Below, piece by piece: positions 47,245 through 56,353 of a DNA stretch of 64,000 nucleotides. The DNA comes from Aquariibacter albus. GTDB taxonomy: Bacteria; Pseudomonadota; Gammaproteobacteria; Burkholderiales; Burkholderiaceae_C. The stretch lies in the NCBI RefSeq assembly GCF_014145335.1, contig NZ_JACIVI010000003.1:124001-188000 (forward strand). The letters are read 5' to 3'. The position numbers were made by a program, and so were the translations under genes. Every line of letters begins with the position of its first letter. The stretch's first letter is position 1. Below the pieces are notes generated by a model, which made no database searches, had not been told where the DNA came from, and saw only the letters and a program-made list of their open reading frames with translations.

Positions 47245-50229
47245 ATGTTGCTTACGCGCCGTTCGTCTTCGGTCGATGCGACTGCGACGCCGTCGATGCT
47301 TGCCAGCCTGCAGCGCGGCGTGTCCCGTGCGCTGCCCACCGTCGACCGCCGCGGCTTCCTGCGCCGCTCCGGCCTGGGCCTGGGGGCCGGCCTGGCCCTG
47401 CCGCAGCTCACGATGATCCGCAAGGCCGAGGCGGCCGATGGCGCCAAGGCCAGCGCGGCGGAAGGGGCCCGCAAGATCGAGGTCAAGCGCACCGTCTGCG
47501 GCCACTGCTCGGTGGGCTGCGCGGTCGATGCCGTGGTCGAGAATGGCGTCTGGGTCCGGCAGGAGCCGGTCTTCGATTCGCCGATCAACCTCGGCGCGCA
47601 CTGCGCCAAGGGGGCGGCCCTGCGCGAGCACGGCCACGGCGAATTCCGCCTCAAGTACCCGATGAAGCTGGTCGACGGCAAGTACCAGCGCATCAGCTGG
47701 GACCAGGCCTATGCCGAGATCAGCGAGCGCCTGCTTGCCATCAAGAAGGAGAGCGGCCCGGATGCGCTCTTCGTGGTCGGCTCCAGCAAGCACAACAACG
47801 AGCAGGCCTACCTGCTGCGCAAGTGGATCAGCTTCTGGGGCAGCAACAACACCGACCACCAGGCGCGCATCTGCCACTCCACCACGGTCGCGGGTGTCGC
47901 CAACACCTGGGGCTACGGGGCGATGACCAACTCCTACAACGACATGCAGAACGCCCGGGCGGCGATCTACATCGGCAGCAATGCGGCGGAGGCCCATCCC
48001 GTCTCGATGCTGCACATGCTGCATGCCAAGGAGAAGGGCTGCAAGATGATCGTCGTCGATCCGCGCTTCACGCGGACGGCGGCCAAGGCCGACGAGTACG
48101 TGCGGATCCGCTCGGGGTCCGACATCCCTTTCCTCTTCGGCGTGATGTGGCACATCTTCAAGAACGGCTGGGAGGACCAGAAGTACCTCGCCGACCGTGT
48201 TTACGGCATGGAGAAGGTGCGCGAGGAGGTGCTCGCGAACTGGACGCCGGACAAGGTGCAGGAGGCCTGCGGCGTCGACGAGGCCACCACCTTCAAGGTG
48301 GCCAAGATCCTGGCCGAGAACCGGCCCGGCACCATCGTCTGGTGCATGGGCCAGACGCAGCACACCATCGGCAACGCCATCGTGCGTGCCTCCTGCCTGC
48401 TCCAGCTGGCGCTGGGCAATGTGGGCGTGAGCGGGGGCGGCACCAACATCTTCCGCGGCCACGACAACGTGCAGGGCGCGACCGACGTCGGCCCCAACCC
48501 GGACAGCCTGCCCGGCTACTACGGCCTGGCCGAGGGCTCGTGGAAACACTACGCCAAGGTCTGGGGCGTGGACTTCGACTGGATCAAGGCCCAGTACGCG
48601 CCGGGCATGATGAGCAAGTCCGGCATGACCGTCTCGCGCTGGGTCGATGGCGTGCTGGAGAAGAACGAGCTGATCGACCAGGACAGCAACCTGCGCGCGC
48701 TCTTCTTCTGGGGCCATGCACCCAACTCGCAGACCCGCGGCCTGGAGATGAAGCGGGCCATGGACAAGCTGGACCTGCTGGTCGTTGTCGACCCTTTCCC
48801 CAGCGCCACCGCCGCGATGGCGGCCATGCCCGGCAAGCCCGAGGACCAGAACCCCAAGCGCGCCGTCTACCTGCTGCCGACCACCACGCAGTTCGAGACC
48901 AGCGGCTCCTGCACCGCGTCGAACCGCTCGATCCAGTGGCGCGAGAAGGTCATCGAGCCGCTGTGGGAGAGCCGCACCGACCACATGATCATGTGCCAGC
49001 TGGCCGACAAGCTCGGCTTCGGCAAGGAGCTGGTCAAGAACTACACCATGGTGCAGGGCAAGGGCGGCATGGAGCCCGAGACCGAATCCATCCTGCGCGA
49101 GATCAACCGCGCGGTCTGGACCATCGGCTACACCGGCCAGAGCCCCGAGCGCCTGAAGGCCCACATGCGCAACATGCACGTCTTCGACGTGAACACGCTC
49201 CGGGCCAAGGGGGGCATCGACCAGGCCACCGGCTACAAGCTCGACGGCGACTACTTCGGCCTGCCCTGGCCCTGCTACGGCACGCCGGAGCTCAAGCATC
49301 CCGGCTCGCCCAACCTCTACGACACCTCCAAGCACGTGATGGAGGGGGGCGGCAATTTCCGCGCGAACTTCGGCGTCGAGAAGGACGGCGTCTCCCTGCT
49401 GGCCGCCGACGGTTCGCACAGCAAGGGTGCCGACCTGACCACGGGCTACCCGGAGTTCGATCACATCCTGCTCAAGAAGCTGGGCTGGTGGGACGAACTC
49501 AGCGACGATGAGAAGAAGGCCGCCGAGGGCAAGAACTGGAAGACCGACGCCTCGGGCGGCATCATCCGCGTGGCCATGCAGAACCATGGCTGCCACCCCT
49601 TCGGCAACGCCAAGGCGCGGGCGGTGGTCTGGAACTTCCCCGACCCCATTCCCAAGCACCGCGAGCCGCTCTACAGCAACCGGCCGGACCTGATCGCCAA
49701 GTACCCGACCCATGACGACAAGAAGGCCTTCTGGCGCCTGCCCACGCTCTACAAGACCGTGCAGGACGCCAATGTCGACATCGGCAAGCAGTTCCCGCTG
49801 ATCATGACCAGCGGCCGGCTGGTCGAGTACGAGGGGGGTGGCGAGGAGACCCGCTCCAACCCCTACCTGGCCGAGCTGCAGCAGGACATGTTCGTCGAGC
49901 TCAACCCGCGCGCGGCCAACGACCGCGGCATCCGCAACGGCGACATGGTCTGGGTCAAGACCCCGCCGATGCAGCAGGTGCCGGGCTTCCCCGGCATCAA
50001 GGTCAAGGCCCTGGTCACCGAGCGGGTCGACGCGGAGACCGTCTTCCTGCCCTTCCACTTCTCCGGCCGCTGGGGGGGCGTCGACCTGGCGCCCTACTAC
50101 CCGCAGGGCGCCATGCCCGTGGTCCGCGGCGAGGCGATCAACACCGCCACGACCTACGGCTACGACAGCGTGACGATGATGCAGGAGACGAAGACCACGC
50201 TCTGCCAGATCGAGAAGGCCTCGGCCTAA
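47245..50229 (+). CDS. fdhA: Formate dehydrogenase alpha subunit (Cys-type, molybdopterin)
   Basis: A 994-residue FDH catalytic subunit. A Tat signal has 'DRRGFLRRSG' at residues 34-43. The [4Fe-4S] cysteines are Cys85, Cys88, Cys92 and Cys120. The active-site segment 'DHQARICHSTTVAG' places Cys210 where E. coli FdnG has selenocysteine, so no Sec is used (codon TGC at 47872-47874). 'GGGTNIFRGHDNVQGATD' near residue 400 and 'MTSGRLVEYEGGGEETRSNPYLAEL' bind the bis-MGD cofactor. A GAGGAG ribosome site lies upstream. It oxidises formate in the periplasm and passes electrons to the beta and gamma subunits. Confidence 0.95.
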   Translation: MLLTRRSSSVDATATPSMLASLQRGVSRALPTVDRRGFLRRSGLGLGAGLALPQLTMIRKAEAADGAKASAAEGARKIEVKRTVCGHCSVGCAVDAVVENGVWVRQEPVFDSPINLGAHCAKGAALREHGHGEFRLKYPMKLVDGKYQRISWDQAYAEISERLLAIKKESGPDALFVVGSSKHNNEQAYLLRKWISFWGSNNTDHQARICHSTTVAGVANTWGYGAMTNSYNDMQNARAAIYIGSNAAEAHPVSMLHMLHAKEKGCKMIVVDPRFTRTAAKADEYVRIRSGSDIPFLFGVMWHIFKNGWEDQKYLADRVYGMEKVREEVLANWTPDKVQEACGVDEATTFKVAKILAENRPGTIVWCMGQTQHTIGNAIVRASCLLQLALGNVGVSGGGTNIFRGHDNVQGATDVGPNPDSLPGYYGLAEGSWKHYAKVWGVDFDWIKAQYAPGMMSKSGMTVSRWVDGVLEKNELIDQDSNLRALFFWGHAPNSQTRGLEMKRAMDKLDLLVVVDPFPSATAAMAAMPGKPEDQNPKRAVYLLPTTTQFETSGSCTASNRSIQWREKVIEPLWESRTDHMIMCQLADKLGFGKELVKNYTMVQGKGGMEPETESILREINRAVWTIGYTGQSPERLKAHMRNMHVFDVNTLRAKGGIDQATGYKLDGDYFGLPWPCYGTPELKHPGSPNLYDTSKHVMEGGGNFRANFGVEKDGVSLLAADGSHSKGADLTTGYPEFDHILLKKLGWWDELSDDEKKAAEGKNWKTDASGGIIRVAMQNHGCHPFGNAKARAVVWNFPDPIPKHREPLYSNRPDLIAKYPTHDDKKAFWRLPTLYKTVQDANVDIGKQFPLIMTSGRLVEYEGGGEETRSNPYLAELQQDMFVELNPRAANDRGIRNGDMVWVKTPPMQQVPGFPGIKVKALVTERVDAETVFLPFHFSGRWGGVDLAPYYPQGAMPVVRGEAINTATTYGYDSVTMMQETKTTLCQIEKASA

Positions 50230-50241
50230 GAAGGAGTCCAC

Positions 50242-50862
50242 ATGGCCCGCATGAAGTTCATCTGCGACGCCGAGCGTTGCATCGAGTGCAACGGCTGCGT
50301 CACCGCCTGCAAGGCGGAGCACGAGGTGCCCTGGGGCGTGAACCGCCGGCGCGTCGTCACCCTCAACGACGGCCTGCCCGGCGAGAAGAGCATCTCGGTC
50401 GCCTGCATGCATTGCAGCGATGCGCCCTGCATGGCCGTCTGCCCGGTCGACTGCTTCTACCGCACCGACGAGGGCGTGGTGCTGCACGACAAGGACGTCT
50501 GCATCGGCTGCGGCTACTGCAGCTACGCCTGCCCCTTCGGCGCGCCGCAGTTCCCGACCAACGGCACCTTCGGCCTGCGCGGCAAGATGGACAAGTGCAC
50601 CTTCTGCGCCGGCGGCCCCGAGAAGCACGGCAGCGAGGCCGAGTTCGAGAAGTACGGCAGCAACCGCCTGTCGGAAGGCAAGCTGCCGGCCTGCGCCGAG
50701 ATGTGCTCGACCAAGGCCCTGCTGGGTGGCGATGGCGATGTGGTGGCGGACATCTTCCGCACCCGCGTGCTGACGCGTGGCAAGGGCAGCGAGGTCTGGG
50801 GCTGGGGCACGGCCTACGGCAAGCCGGGCGAGGCCAAGACGCCGACCGGGGGCCGTTCGTGA
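50242..50862 (+). CDS. fdhB: Formate dehydrogenase beta (iron-sulfur) subunit
   Basis: A 206-residue ferredoxin-like protein with four cluster motifs: 'CDAERCIECNGCVTACKAEH' near residue 10, 'CMHCSDAPCMAVCPVD' near residue 55, 'CIGCGYCSYACPFG' near residue 86 and 'CTFCAGG'/'CAEMC' near residues 119 and 152. It wires electrons from the molybdopterin subunit to cytochrome b. The GTG start of the next gene overlaps its stop. Confidence 0.94.
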   Translation: MARMKFICDAERCIECNGCVTACKAEHEVPWGVNRRRVVTLNDGLPGEKSISVACMHCSDAPCMAVCPVDCFYRTDEGVVLHDKDVCIGCGYCSYACPFGAPQFPTNGTFGLRGKMDKCTFCAGGPEKHGSEAEFEKYGSNRLSEGKLPACAEMCSTKALLGGDGDVVADIFRTRVLTRGKGSEVWGWGTAYGKPGEAKTPTGGRS

Positions 50863-51104
50863 GCCGCCGCGCCGGTTTTCGTGCAGGCGGGCTCGCCCTG
50901 ACGATGCTGCTCGGCCTGGCCGCCTGCGGAGACAGGCCGCAGGAGCTGGCCGCCGGTCAGAAGCGTCCCGACGCCCCGAGCTGGCAGGGCGAGGCGAGCG
51001 GCTTCGCCGTACCCGGCTGGCAGGCGAACGACCGTGCGAGCTGGGAGCAGCAGATCCGCACGCGCAACCAGCGCCAGAACGAGTACGCCCGCATCGCGCA
51101 ATGA
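50859..51104 (+). CDS. Small lipoprotein in the FDH operon
   Basis: An 81-residue protein. A signal peptide with a lipobox 'LGLAAC' near residue 24 implies lipid attachment at Cys. The rest is polar with 'GEASGFAVPGWQANDRASWEQQIRTRNQRQNEYARI'. The GTG start overlaps the fdhB stop (GTGA). I do not recognise the family. A role in FDH complex assembly at the periplasmic face is a guess. Confidence 0.72.
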   Translation: MSRRAGFRAGGLALTMLLGLAACGDRPQELAAGQKRPDAPSWQGEASGFAVPGWQANDRASWEQQIRTRNQRQNEYARIAQ

Positions 51105-51162
51105 GCGGCCGGCCCGCGGTGCGCGGGCCGCGTCCTGACTTCCTCCAGCCCGAGGTCGAACC

Positions 51163-52287
51163 ATGAGCATCCGAGCCACCTGCCGTGCCCTCCTGGCCGC
51201 CTGCGTGCTGGCCCTGGCCGGCCTGAGCGCCCACGCCCAGGGCCCGGCGGACGCATCGGCCGCGGCGTCCGCCGCCCCGGCCGCGCCGCGTGCCGACGAG
51301 AGCAATGCCGAGCGTGCCAAGAGCCAGCCCGGCAACAACGCGCCGTTCTGGCGCGCGGTGCGGGAGTCCGGTCACCAGGCCGGTTTCACCACCCTGCCCG
51401 GGGCCGAGAAGGGCGTGCTGATCCAGCCCTTCGTGCAATACCCCGGCTCGCGCTGGACGACGGCCGGCGAAGCCTGGCGCCAGGTCCGCAACCAGTGGAT
51501 CCTGCCCTATGGCGGCGCGCTGCTGCTGATCGTCGTGCTGGCCCTGGGCCTGTTCTACAAGGCCCGGGGCACGATGAAGCTGCATGCGCCCGAGACCGGC
51601 CGCCGCATCGAGCGCTTCACCCATTTCGAGCGGGCTGCGCACTGGAGCAACGCCATCGCCTTCGTGCTCTTGGCGGTCTCGGGCGGGGTCATGGCCTTCG
51701 GCAAATTCCTGCTGCTGCCCTTGATCGGCCCGACCCTGTTCGGCTGGCTGACCTACGCGCTGAAGAACGTGCACAACTTTGCCGGGCCGGTGTTCGCGGT
51801 CTCGCTGCTGGTGGTCTTCCTCACCTTCGTGCGCGACAACCTGCCCCGCCGCGAGGACTGGGCCTGGATCGTCCAGGGCGGCGGCCTGTTCAGCGGGGCC
51901 CACGTGCCCTCGCATCGCTTCAACGCCGGCGAGAAGATCGTGTTCTGGGGCGGCGTCTTCGGTCTGGGGCTGATCGTGGTGGCCTCGGGCCTGGTGCTCG
52001 ACAAGCTGGTGCCGGGCCTGGGCGAGACGCGCGGCCAGATGCAGATCGCGAACATGGTCCACGCCGTGGCTACGCTGCTGATGATGGCCATGTTCCTCGG
52101 CCACATCTACATGGGCACGATCGGCATGCAGGGCGCCTACCAGGCCATGCGCAGCGGCTATGTGGACGAGGCCTGGGCCCGCGAGCACCACGCGCTCTGG
52201 CATGACGACATCCAGGCCGGCCGCATCCCGGCCCAGCGCAGCCCGCAGCCGGGGGGTGATCCGGCCATCCTCGGCCGCCCGGCCTGA
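51163..52287 (+). CDS. fdhC: Formate dehydrogenase gamma subunit (cytochrome b556)
   Basis: A 374-residue membrane subunit. A signal peptide covers residues 1-26 ('AHA-Q'). About 100 residues of periplasmic domain follow, with a membrane anchor at 'LPYGGALLLIVVLALGLFY'. The cytochrome b core has 'ERFTHFERAAHWSNAIAFVLLAVSGG' near residue 148, 'LKNVHNFAGPVFAVSLLVVFL' near residue 202 and 'VHAVATLLMMAMFLGHIYMG' near residue 300, with haem-ligand histidines. It passes electrons to quinone. Confidence 0.93.
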   Translation: MSIRATCRALLAACVLALAGLSAHAQGPADASAAASAAPAAPRADESNAERAKSQPGNNAPFWRAVRESGHQAGFTTLPGAEKGVLIQPFVQYPGSRWTTAGEAWRQVRNQWILPYGGALLLIVVLALGLFYKARGTMKLHAPETGRRIERFTHFERAAHWSNAIAFVLLAVSGGVMAFGKFLLLPLIGPTLFGWLTYALKNVHNFAGPVFAVSLLVVFLTFVRDNLPRREDWAWIVQGGGLFSGAHVPSHRFNAGEKIVFWGGVFGLGLIVVASGLVLDKLVPGLGETRGQMQIANMVHAVATLLMMAMFLGHIYMGTIGMQGAYQAMRSGYVDEAWAREHHALWHDDIQAGRIPAQRSPQPGGDPAILGRPA

Positions 52288-52319
52288 GTTTCGACGACGA
52301 GCCCCTGCAGGGAGACGCC

Positions 52320-52640
52320 ATGCAAGCCCACCCCCTCCGCCATGCCGCCACGCTGGGCGCCCTGGTCCTGAGCCTGCTCGCCCCCGTCGCTGCCAAGCTG
52401 CCGCCGCCCAGCCCCGAGGCCAAGGCCAAGGCCGACGAGACCAAGGCCAAGACGGCCCATGGCGACAAGGTCAGCGCCTACAAGCTCTGCCTGTCGATGG
52501 AGCGCACGGCGGCGCACTACCACGCGACCGCCAAGACCGCCGGCAAGGAGACGCGCCCGCCGGTGGCCACCCCACCCTGCACCGACCCCGGCCCCTTCGT
52601 CTACACGCCGCCCGAGGCCGCGTCCGTGCCCAAGCCCTGA
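52320..52640 (+). CDS. Small exported protein of the FDH operon
   Basis: A 106-residue protein. A signal peptide spans residues 1-25 ('VAA-K'). A Lys/Ala-rich helix follows ('EAKAKADETKAKTAHGDK'). Two Cys ('KLCLSMERTAAHYHATAK' and 'ATPPCTDPGPFVYTPPE') could form a disulfide. It is conserved-looking in context between fdhC and fdhD, but I do not know its function. Confidence 0.68.
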   Translation: MQAHPLRHAATLGALVLSLLAPVAAKLPPPSPEAKAKADETKAKTAHGDKVSAYKLCLSMERTAAHYHATAKTAGKETRPPVATPPCTDPGPFVYTPPEAASVPKP

Positions 52641-52713
52641 ACCCGGCCGGGGCCCAGCGTGCCCCTGCGGTCGCTGGCATCATGGCCGCTCACCCCTGCC
52701 CCCACGCGACCCG

Positions 52714-53592
52714 ATGCCGCTGCCCCGACTCACCCAGGCCCAGGCGCCGCTGACCCAGGCCATCGAGGTGCTCGACGAGCACGGTGAACGACGCAACACC
52801 GCCATTCCCGCCGAACGGCCGCTGACCGTCTTCGTCGACAAGCGCGAGCTGCTGACCTTGATGACGCTCGGCGCCGCGCCTGAGCTGCTCGTGCTGGGCT
52901 ACTTGCGCAACCAGCGCCTGCTGGAGCGGCTGGACGACATCGAGTCCATCACCGTCGACTGGGATGTCAACGCCGCCGCGGTCCGCACCGTGTCCGGCCT
53001 GCCCGACCTGGAGGCGCGCACCGCGCAGAAGGTGGTCACCACCGGCTGCGGGCAGGGCACCGTCTTCGGCGGCCTGATGGACGAGATCGACCGCATCGAG
53101 CTGCCACCGCCGGCCGAGGCCCGCATCAGCCAGCGCGGCCTCTATGCCCTGCTGGAGGCCATGCGGCTGCAGGAGAGCACCTACAAGTCCTCCGGCTCGG
53201 TGCACGGCTGCGCGCTGTTCGCGCTCGGTCGCGACACGCAGGGCGTGCAGACCGCCGAACTGCTGCACTTCGTCGAGGATGTCGGCCGCCACAACGCCAT
53301 CGACACCATCGCCGGCTGGATGTGGATGCAGGGCCTCGACAGCCGCGGCAAGGTCTTCTACACGACCGGCCGGCTGACCAGCGAGATGGTCATCAAGGCC
53401 GCGCAGATGGGGGTGCCCATCGTTGTCTCGCGCTCGGGCATCACGCAGATGGGCCATGCCCTGGCCGGCCAGCTCGGCATGACCCTGTTCGGCCGGGCCG
53501 TGAACCGGCACTTCCTCTGCTACAGCGGCTTCGAGCGATTCGACGCCGAGCCGGCCGCCGCGCTGGAACGCCGGCCCCTGCCGGGCGATTGA
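52714..53592 (+). CDS. fdhD: Formate dehydrogenase sulfurtransferase FdhD
   Basis: A 292-residue FdhD. '[26 protein letters not shown]' near residue 28 and '[13 protein letters not shown]' near residue 155, '[14 protein letters not shown]' and '[26 protein letters not shown]' are family motifs. FdhD moves sulfur from IscS to the molybdopterin cofactor. In the loop where E. coli has CxxC, this protein has 'TTGCGQGT' with one Cys only (near residue 111). Start from the ATG at 52714 after a short gap. Confidence 0.93.
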   Translation: MPLPRLTQAQAPLTQAIEVLDEHGERRNTAIPAERPLTVFVDKRELLTLMTLGAAPELLVLGYLRNQRLLERLDDIESITVDWDVNAAAVRTVSGLPDLEARTAQKVVTTGCGQGTVFGGLMDEIDRIELPPPAEARISQRGLYALLEAMRLQESTYKSSGSVHGCALFALGRDTQGVQTAELLHFVEDVGRHNAIDTIAGWMWMQGLDSRGKVFYTTGRLTSEMVIKAAQMGVPIVVSRSGITQMGHALAGQLGMTLFGRAVNRHFLCYSGFERFDAEPAAALERRPLPGD

Positions 53593-53614
53593 GCGCGGCC
53601 GCCCGGGGCCGTGC

Positions 53615-54379
53615 TCAGGCCAGCTGGGCGTGCAGGGCAACCAGGGCCTGCGTCAGCGCATGGCGCGGCTCCAGGTGGATCATGGGCTGCGCCTGCTGGT
53701 GCGATTCGCGCACCTTCACCGAGCTGCCCAGGTAGGGCTGCAGCACCGGCAGGCCCTCGTCGATCAGTTCCTGCACCAGGCGCAGCGGCAGCTTGGCGCG
53801 CGGCTGGAACTGGTTGACCACGATGCCCTTCACCTTCAGCTCGGGGTTGTGGTCGGCGCGGATTTCCTCGACGTTGGCCAGCAGGGTGTAGAGCGCCTGG
53901 CGCGAGAAATCGTCGCAGTCGAAAGGAATCAGGCAGCCGCCGGCGCCCATCAGGGCCGAGCGCGTGTAGAAGTTCAGCGCCGGCGGCGTGTCGATGTAGA
54001 TGCGGTCGTAGTCGGCTGCCAGGGCCTGCAGGGCCTCGCGCAGCTTGTAGATCTTGTGGCGCGATTCCAGCTTGGTCTGCAGTTCGTCGAGCCGCGGGCT
54101 GGCCACCATCACATCGAGGCCCGGGAAGGGCGAGGCGGTGACGAAGTCGCTGGGTGGCACCGGGCGGAAGCTGAAGCTCAGCGTCTGCTCGAAGAAATCG
54201 GCCACGCCGGGCGCCTGCTCGGCGGCCTCGCGGCCGAGCAGGTAGGCACTGGAATTGGCCTGCTGGTCCAGGTCGATCACCAGGGTCTTCAGGCCCTCGT
54301 GCGCGCTGATGGCCGCAAGGTTGCAGGTGATGGTGGACTTGCCGACCCCGCCTTTCTGGTTGAACACGACGATGGGCAT
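53615..54379 (-). CDS. ParA/MinD-family ATPase
   Basis: A 254-residue protein. The deviant Walker A KGGVGKST is at residues 9-16, followed by '[16 protein letters not shown]' (Walker A' Asp region) and '[13 protein letters not shown]' (Walker B). It resembles chromosome-borne orphan ParA proteins that position cargo, since no parB gene is adjacent. It ends close to fdhD and is divergent from dcd. Cargo unknown. Confidence 0.86.
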   Translation of the reverse strand: MPIVVFNQKGGVGKSTITCNLAAISAHEGLKTLVIDLDQQANSSAYLLGREAAEQAPGVADFFEQTLSFSFRPVPPSDFVTASPFPGLDVMVASPRLDELQTKLESRHKIYKLREALQALAADYDRIYIDTPPALNFYTRSALMGAGGCLIPFDCDDFSRQALYTLLANVEEIRADHNPELKVKGIVVNQFQPRAKLPLRLVQELIDEGLPVLQPYLGSSVKVRESHQQAQPMIHLEPRHALTQALVALHAQLA

Positions 54380-54489
54380 GGCGGCTTCCTGCAAGGGGAG
54401 GGGTGGACACGGCGGGAACGCCGTGCGCGCATTTTGCGGCAATGCAGCAAAAGCGGAACAGGCCCCCGGGCCGGGGGCGGTCCGCTTTC

Positions 54490-54495
54490 TAGAAT
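54490..54495 (+). promoter_or_regulatory. Candidate -10 of dcd
   Basis: TAGAAT lies 25 bases before the dcd ATG. A GC-rich inverted repeat (AAGCGGA / TCCGCTT around CCCCCGG and CCGGGGG) covers the -35 region, so a hairpin or operator may overlap it. Confidence 0.4.
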
Positions 54496-54520
54496 CCGGT
54501 CTTCACGACGAGGACCCCCG

Positions 54521-55087
54521 ATGAGCATCAAGAGCGACCGCTGGATCCGCCGCATGGCCGAGCAGCACGGCCTGATCGACCCGTTCGAACCCAGGCAGGT
54601 GCGCGAGGTCGAGGGTCGCCGGGTCATCAGCTTCGGGACCAGCAGCTACGGCTACGACATCCGTTGCGCGCCGGAATTCAAGGTCTTCACCAACATCCAC
54701 AGTACCGTGGTGGACCCGAAGAACTTCGACGAGAAGAGCTTCGTCGACTTCCACGGCGACCACTGCATCATCCCGCCCAACAGCTTCGCGCTGGCCCGCA
54801 CGGTCGAGTACTTCCGCATCCCGCGCAATGTGCTGACCATCTGCCTGGGCAAGAGCACCTACGCGCGCTGCGGGATCATCGTCAACGTGACCCCCTTCGA
54901 GCCCGAGTGGGAAGGCTATGTGACCCTGGAGTTCAGCAACACCACCCCGCTGCCGGCCAAGATCTACGCGGGCGAGGGCTGCGCCCAGGTGCTGTTCTTC
55001 GAAAGCGACGAGGTCTGCGAGACCAGCTACGCCGACCGTGGCGGCAAGTACCAGGGCCAGGTCGGGGTGACGCTGCCCAAGGCCTGA
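54521..55087 (+). CDS. dcd: dCTP deaminase
   Basis: A 188-residue Dcd. '[18 protein letters not shown]' starts it, '[13 protein letters not shown]' is near residue 38, and the active-site '[34 protein letters not shown]' spans about 110-143. It deaminates dCTP to dUTP. The length is standard. It is divergent from the ParA gene. Confidence 0.97.
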   Translation: MSIKSDRWIRRMAEQHGLIDPFEPRQVREVEGRRVISFGTSSYGYDIRCAPEFKVFTNIHSTVVDPKNFDEKSFVDFHGDHCIIPPNSFALARTVEYFRIPRNVLTICLGKSTYARCGIIVNVTPFEPEWEGYVTLEFSNTTPLPAKIYAGEGCAQVLFFESDEVCETSYADRGGKYQGQVGVTLPKA

Positions 55088-55111
55088 ACCCTGGCCTGGA
55101 CGGGGCCCGAG

Positions 55112-56278
55112 TCAGTCGGCGAACAGGTCGCCGGTCTGCGGCCCGGCGGGAGGGCGGCGACGCGGCGCGGTCGCCTCGGGCGCGTCGGCGGCCCGCAGGC
55201 TGCTGGCCCGCACGCCCAGCAGGCGCAGCGGCTGGTCCAGCGGCATGCGCTTGAGGCCCAGGCCGGCGGCGCGGCGCAGGGTGGCGGCCTCGTCGCTCGG
55301 GGTGTCCAGGGTCTGCTCGCGGCTGAGGGTGCGGAAGTTCGCATCGCGCAGCTTCACGCCGATGCGGCCGGCGCGCAGGCCGCGCTTGCGCAGGTCCTCG
55401 GCCAGGCGCTCGCACAGGCGGGTGAAGAGGGTGCCGAGCGCGGCGCGGTCGCTGCGCGGGTGCAGGTTGCGCTCGAAGGTGGTCTCGCGGCTCAGGCTCT
55501 TGGGCTCGCGATGGGTCACGACCGGCCGCTCGTCGCGGCCCTGTGCGGCCTCGTGCAGCCAGGCCCCGTAGCGCGGGCCGAAGTGCACGATCAGCCAGGC
55601 CGGATCGGCCGCGGCCAGCTCGCCCAGGGTCTGCACCCCCAGGGCCGACAGCTTGTCCGCCGCCCGCGGGCCGATGCCATTGAGCTTGCGGGCCGGCAGC
55701 GGCCAGATGCGGGGGGCCAGGTCCTCGGGGCCCAGCACGGTCAGGCCGCCGGGCTTGTCCAGCTCGGAGCCCAGCTTGGCCAGCAGCTTGTTGGGGGCGA
55801 CGGCGATCGAGCAGCTCAGGCCGGTCGCAGCCCGGACGGCCGCCTGCAGCGCGGCGGCGCAGGCCCGGCCGCCATCCTCGGCCACGCCGGGCAGGAGGCT
55901 CAGGTCGAGGTAGATCTCGTCGATGCCGCGGTCCTCGATCGTCGGCGCGAGGCTTGCGGCGGCCGCCTTGAAGGCGCGGGATGCGGCTTTGTAGGCCTCG
56001 AAATCCGGCGGCAGCCGCAGGGCTTGCGGCGCGAGCCGCGCGGCCTGCATCAGCGGCATGCCGCTGTGCACGCCCAGGGCGCGTGCCGGGTAGGTGGCGG
56101 TGGTGACGACACCGCGGCCGCGGTAGCGTCCCAGGGGCTCGGGGGCCGGCGGGCCTTCGCCCCCGGCCGGGCGGCCGCCGCCGATGACCAGGGGCAGGCC
56201 GGCCAGCTCGGGCCGGCTCAGCAGTTCGACGGACGCGAAGAAGGCGTCCATGTCGAGGTGGGCGATGCGGCGCGACAC
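55112..56278 (-). CDS. dinB: DNA polymerase IV (DinB, Y family)
   Basis: A 388-residue Y-family polymerase. 'IAHLDMDAFFASVELL' near residue 5 gives the first metal Asp. 'EDRGIDEIYLDLS' near residue 117 holds the catalytic Asp-Glu pair, with Gly in place of the usual Ser before it. 'AVAPNKLLAKLGSELDKPGGL' follows, then an HhH region and a little-finger domain. The C-terminus lacks a clear beta-clamp motif that I can confirm. It starts with GTG. It copies damaged templates with low fidelity. Confidence 0.94.
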   Translation of the reverse strand: MSRRIAHLDMDAFFASVELLSRPELAGLPLVIGGGRPAGGEGPPAPEPLGRYRGRGVVTTATYPARALGVHSGMPLMQAARLAPQALRLPPDFEAYKAASRAFKAAAASLAPTIEDRGIDEIYLDLSLLPGVAEDGGRACAAALQAAVRAATGLSCSIAVAPNKLLAKLGSELDKPGGLTVLGPEDLAPRIWPLPARKLNGIGPRAADKLSALGVQTLGELAAADPAWLIVHFGPRYGAWLHEAAQGRDERPVVTHREPKSLSRETTFERNLHPRSDRAALGTLFTRLCERLAEDLRKRGLRAGRIGVKLRDANFRTLSREQTLDTPSDEAATLRRAAGLGLKRMPLDQPLRLLGVRASSLRAADAPEATAPRRRPPAGPQTGDLFAD

Positions 56279-56353
56279 GGCCGGCCGCTCAGCTCGAGGG
56301 GCGGCATCCGGCGACCGGCCGGGCGAGACCGCCCGCGCCCGCCGACCTTCCGC

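Noticed and set aside
47872-47874. Selenocysteine in formate dehydrogenase
   Set aside because: The active-site codon is TGC, and the 994-codon frame has no internal TGA.
46807-52203. Very long open frame (about 1800 codons) on the minus strand across the FDH genes
   Set aside because: It is the antisense shadow of GC-rich fdh genes with strong third-position bias. The translation has no domain and is low-complexity (Gly/Ala/His/Arg/Asp rich). The plus strand holds full, well-recognised FDH subunits.
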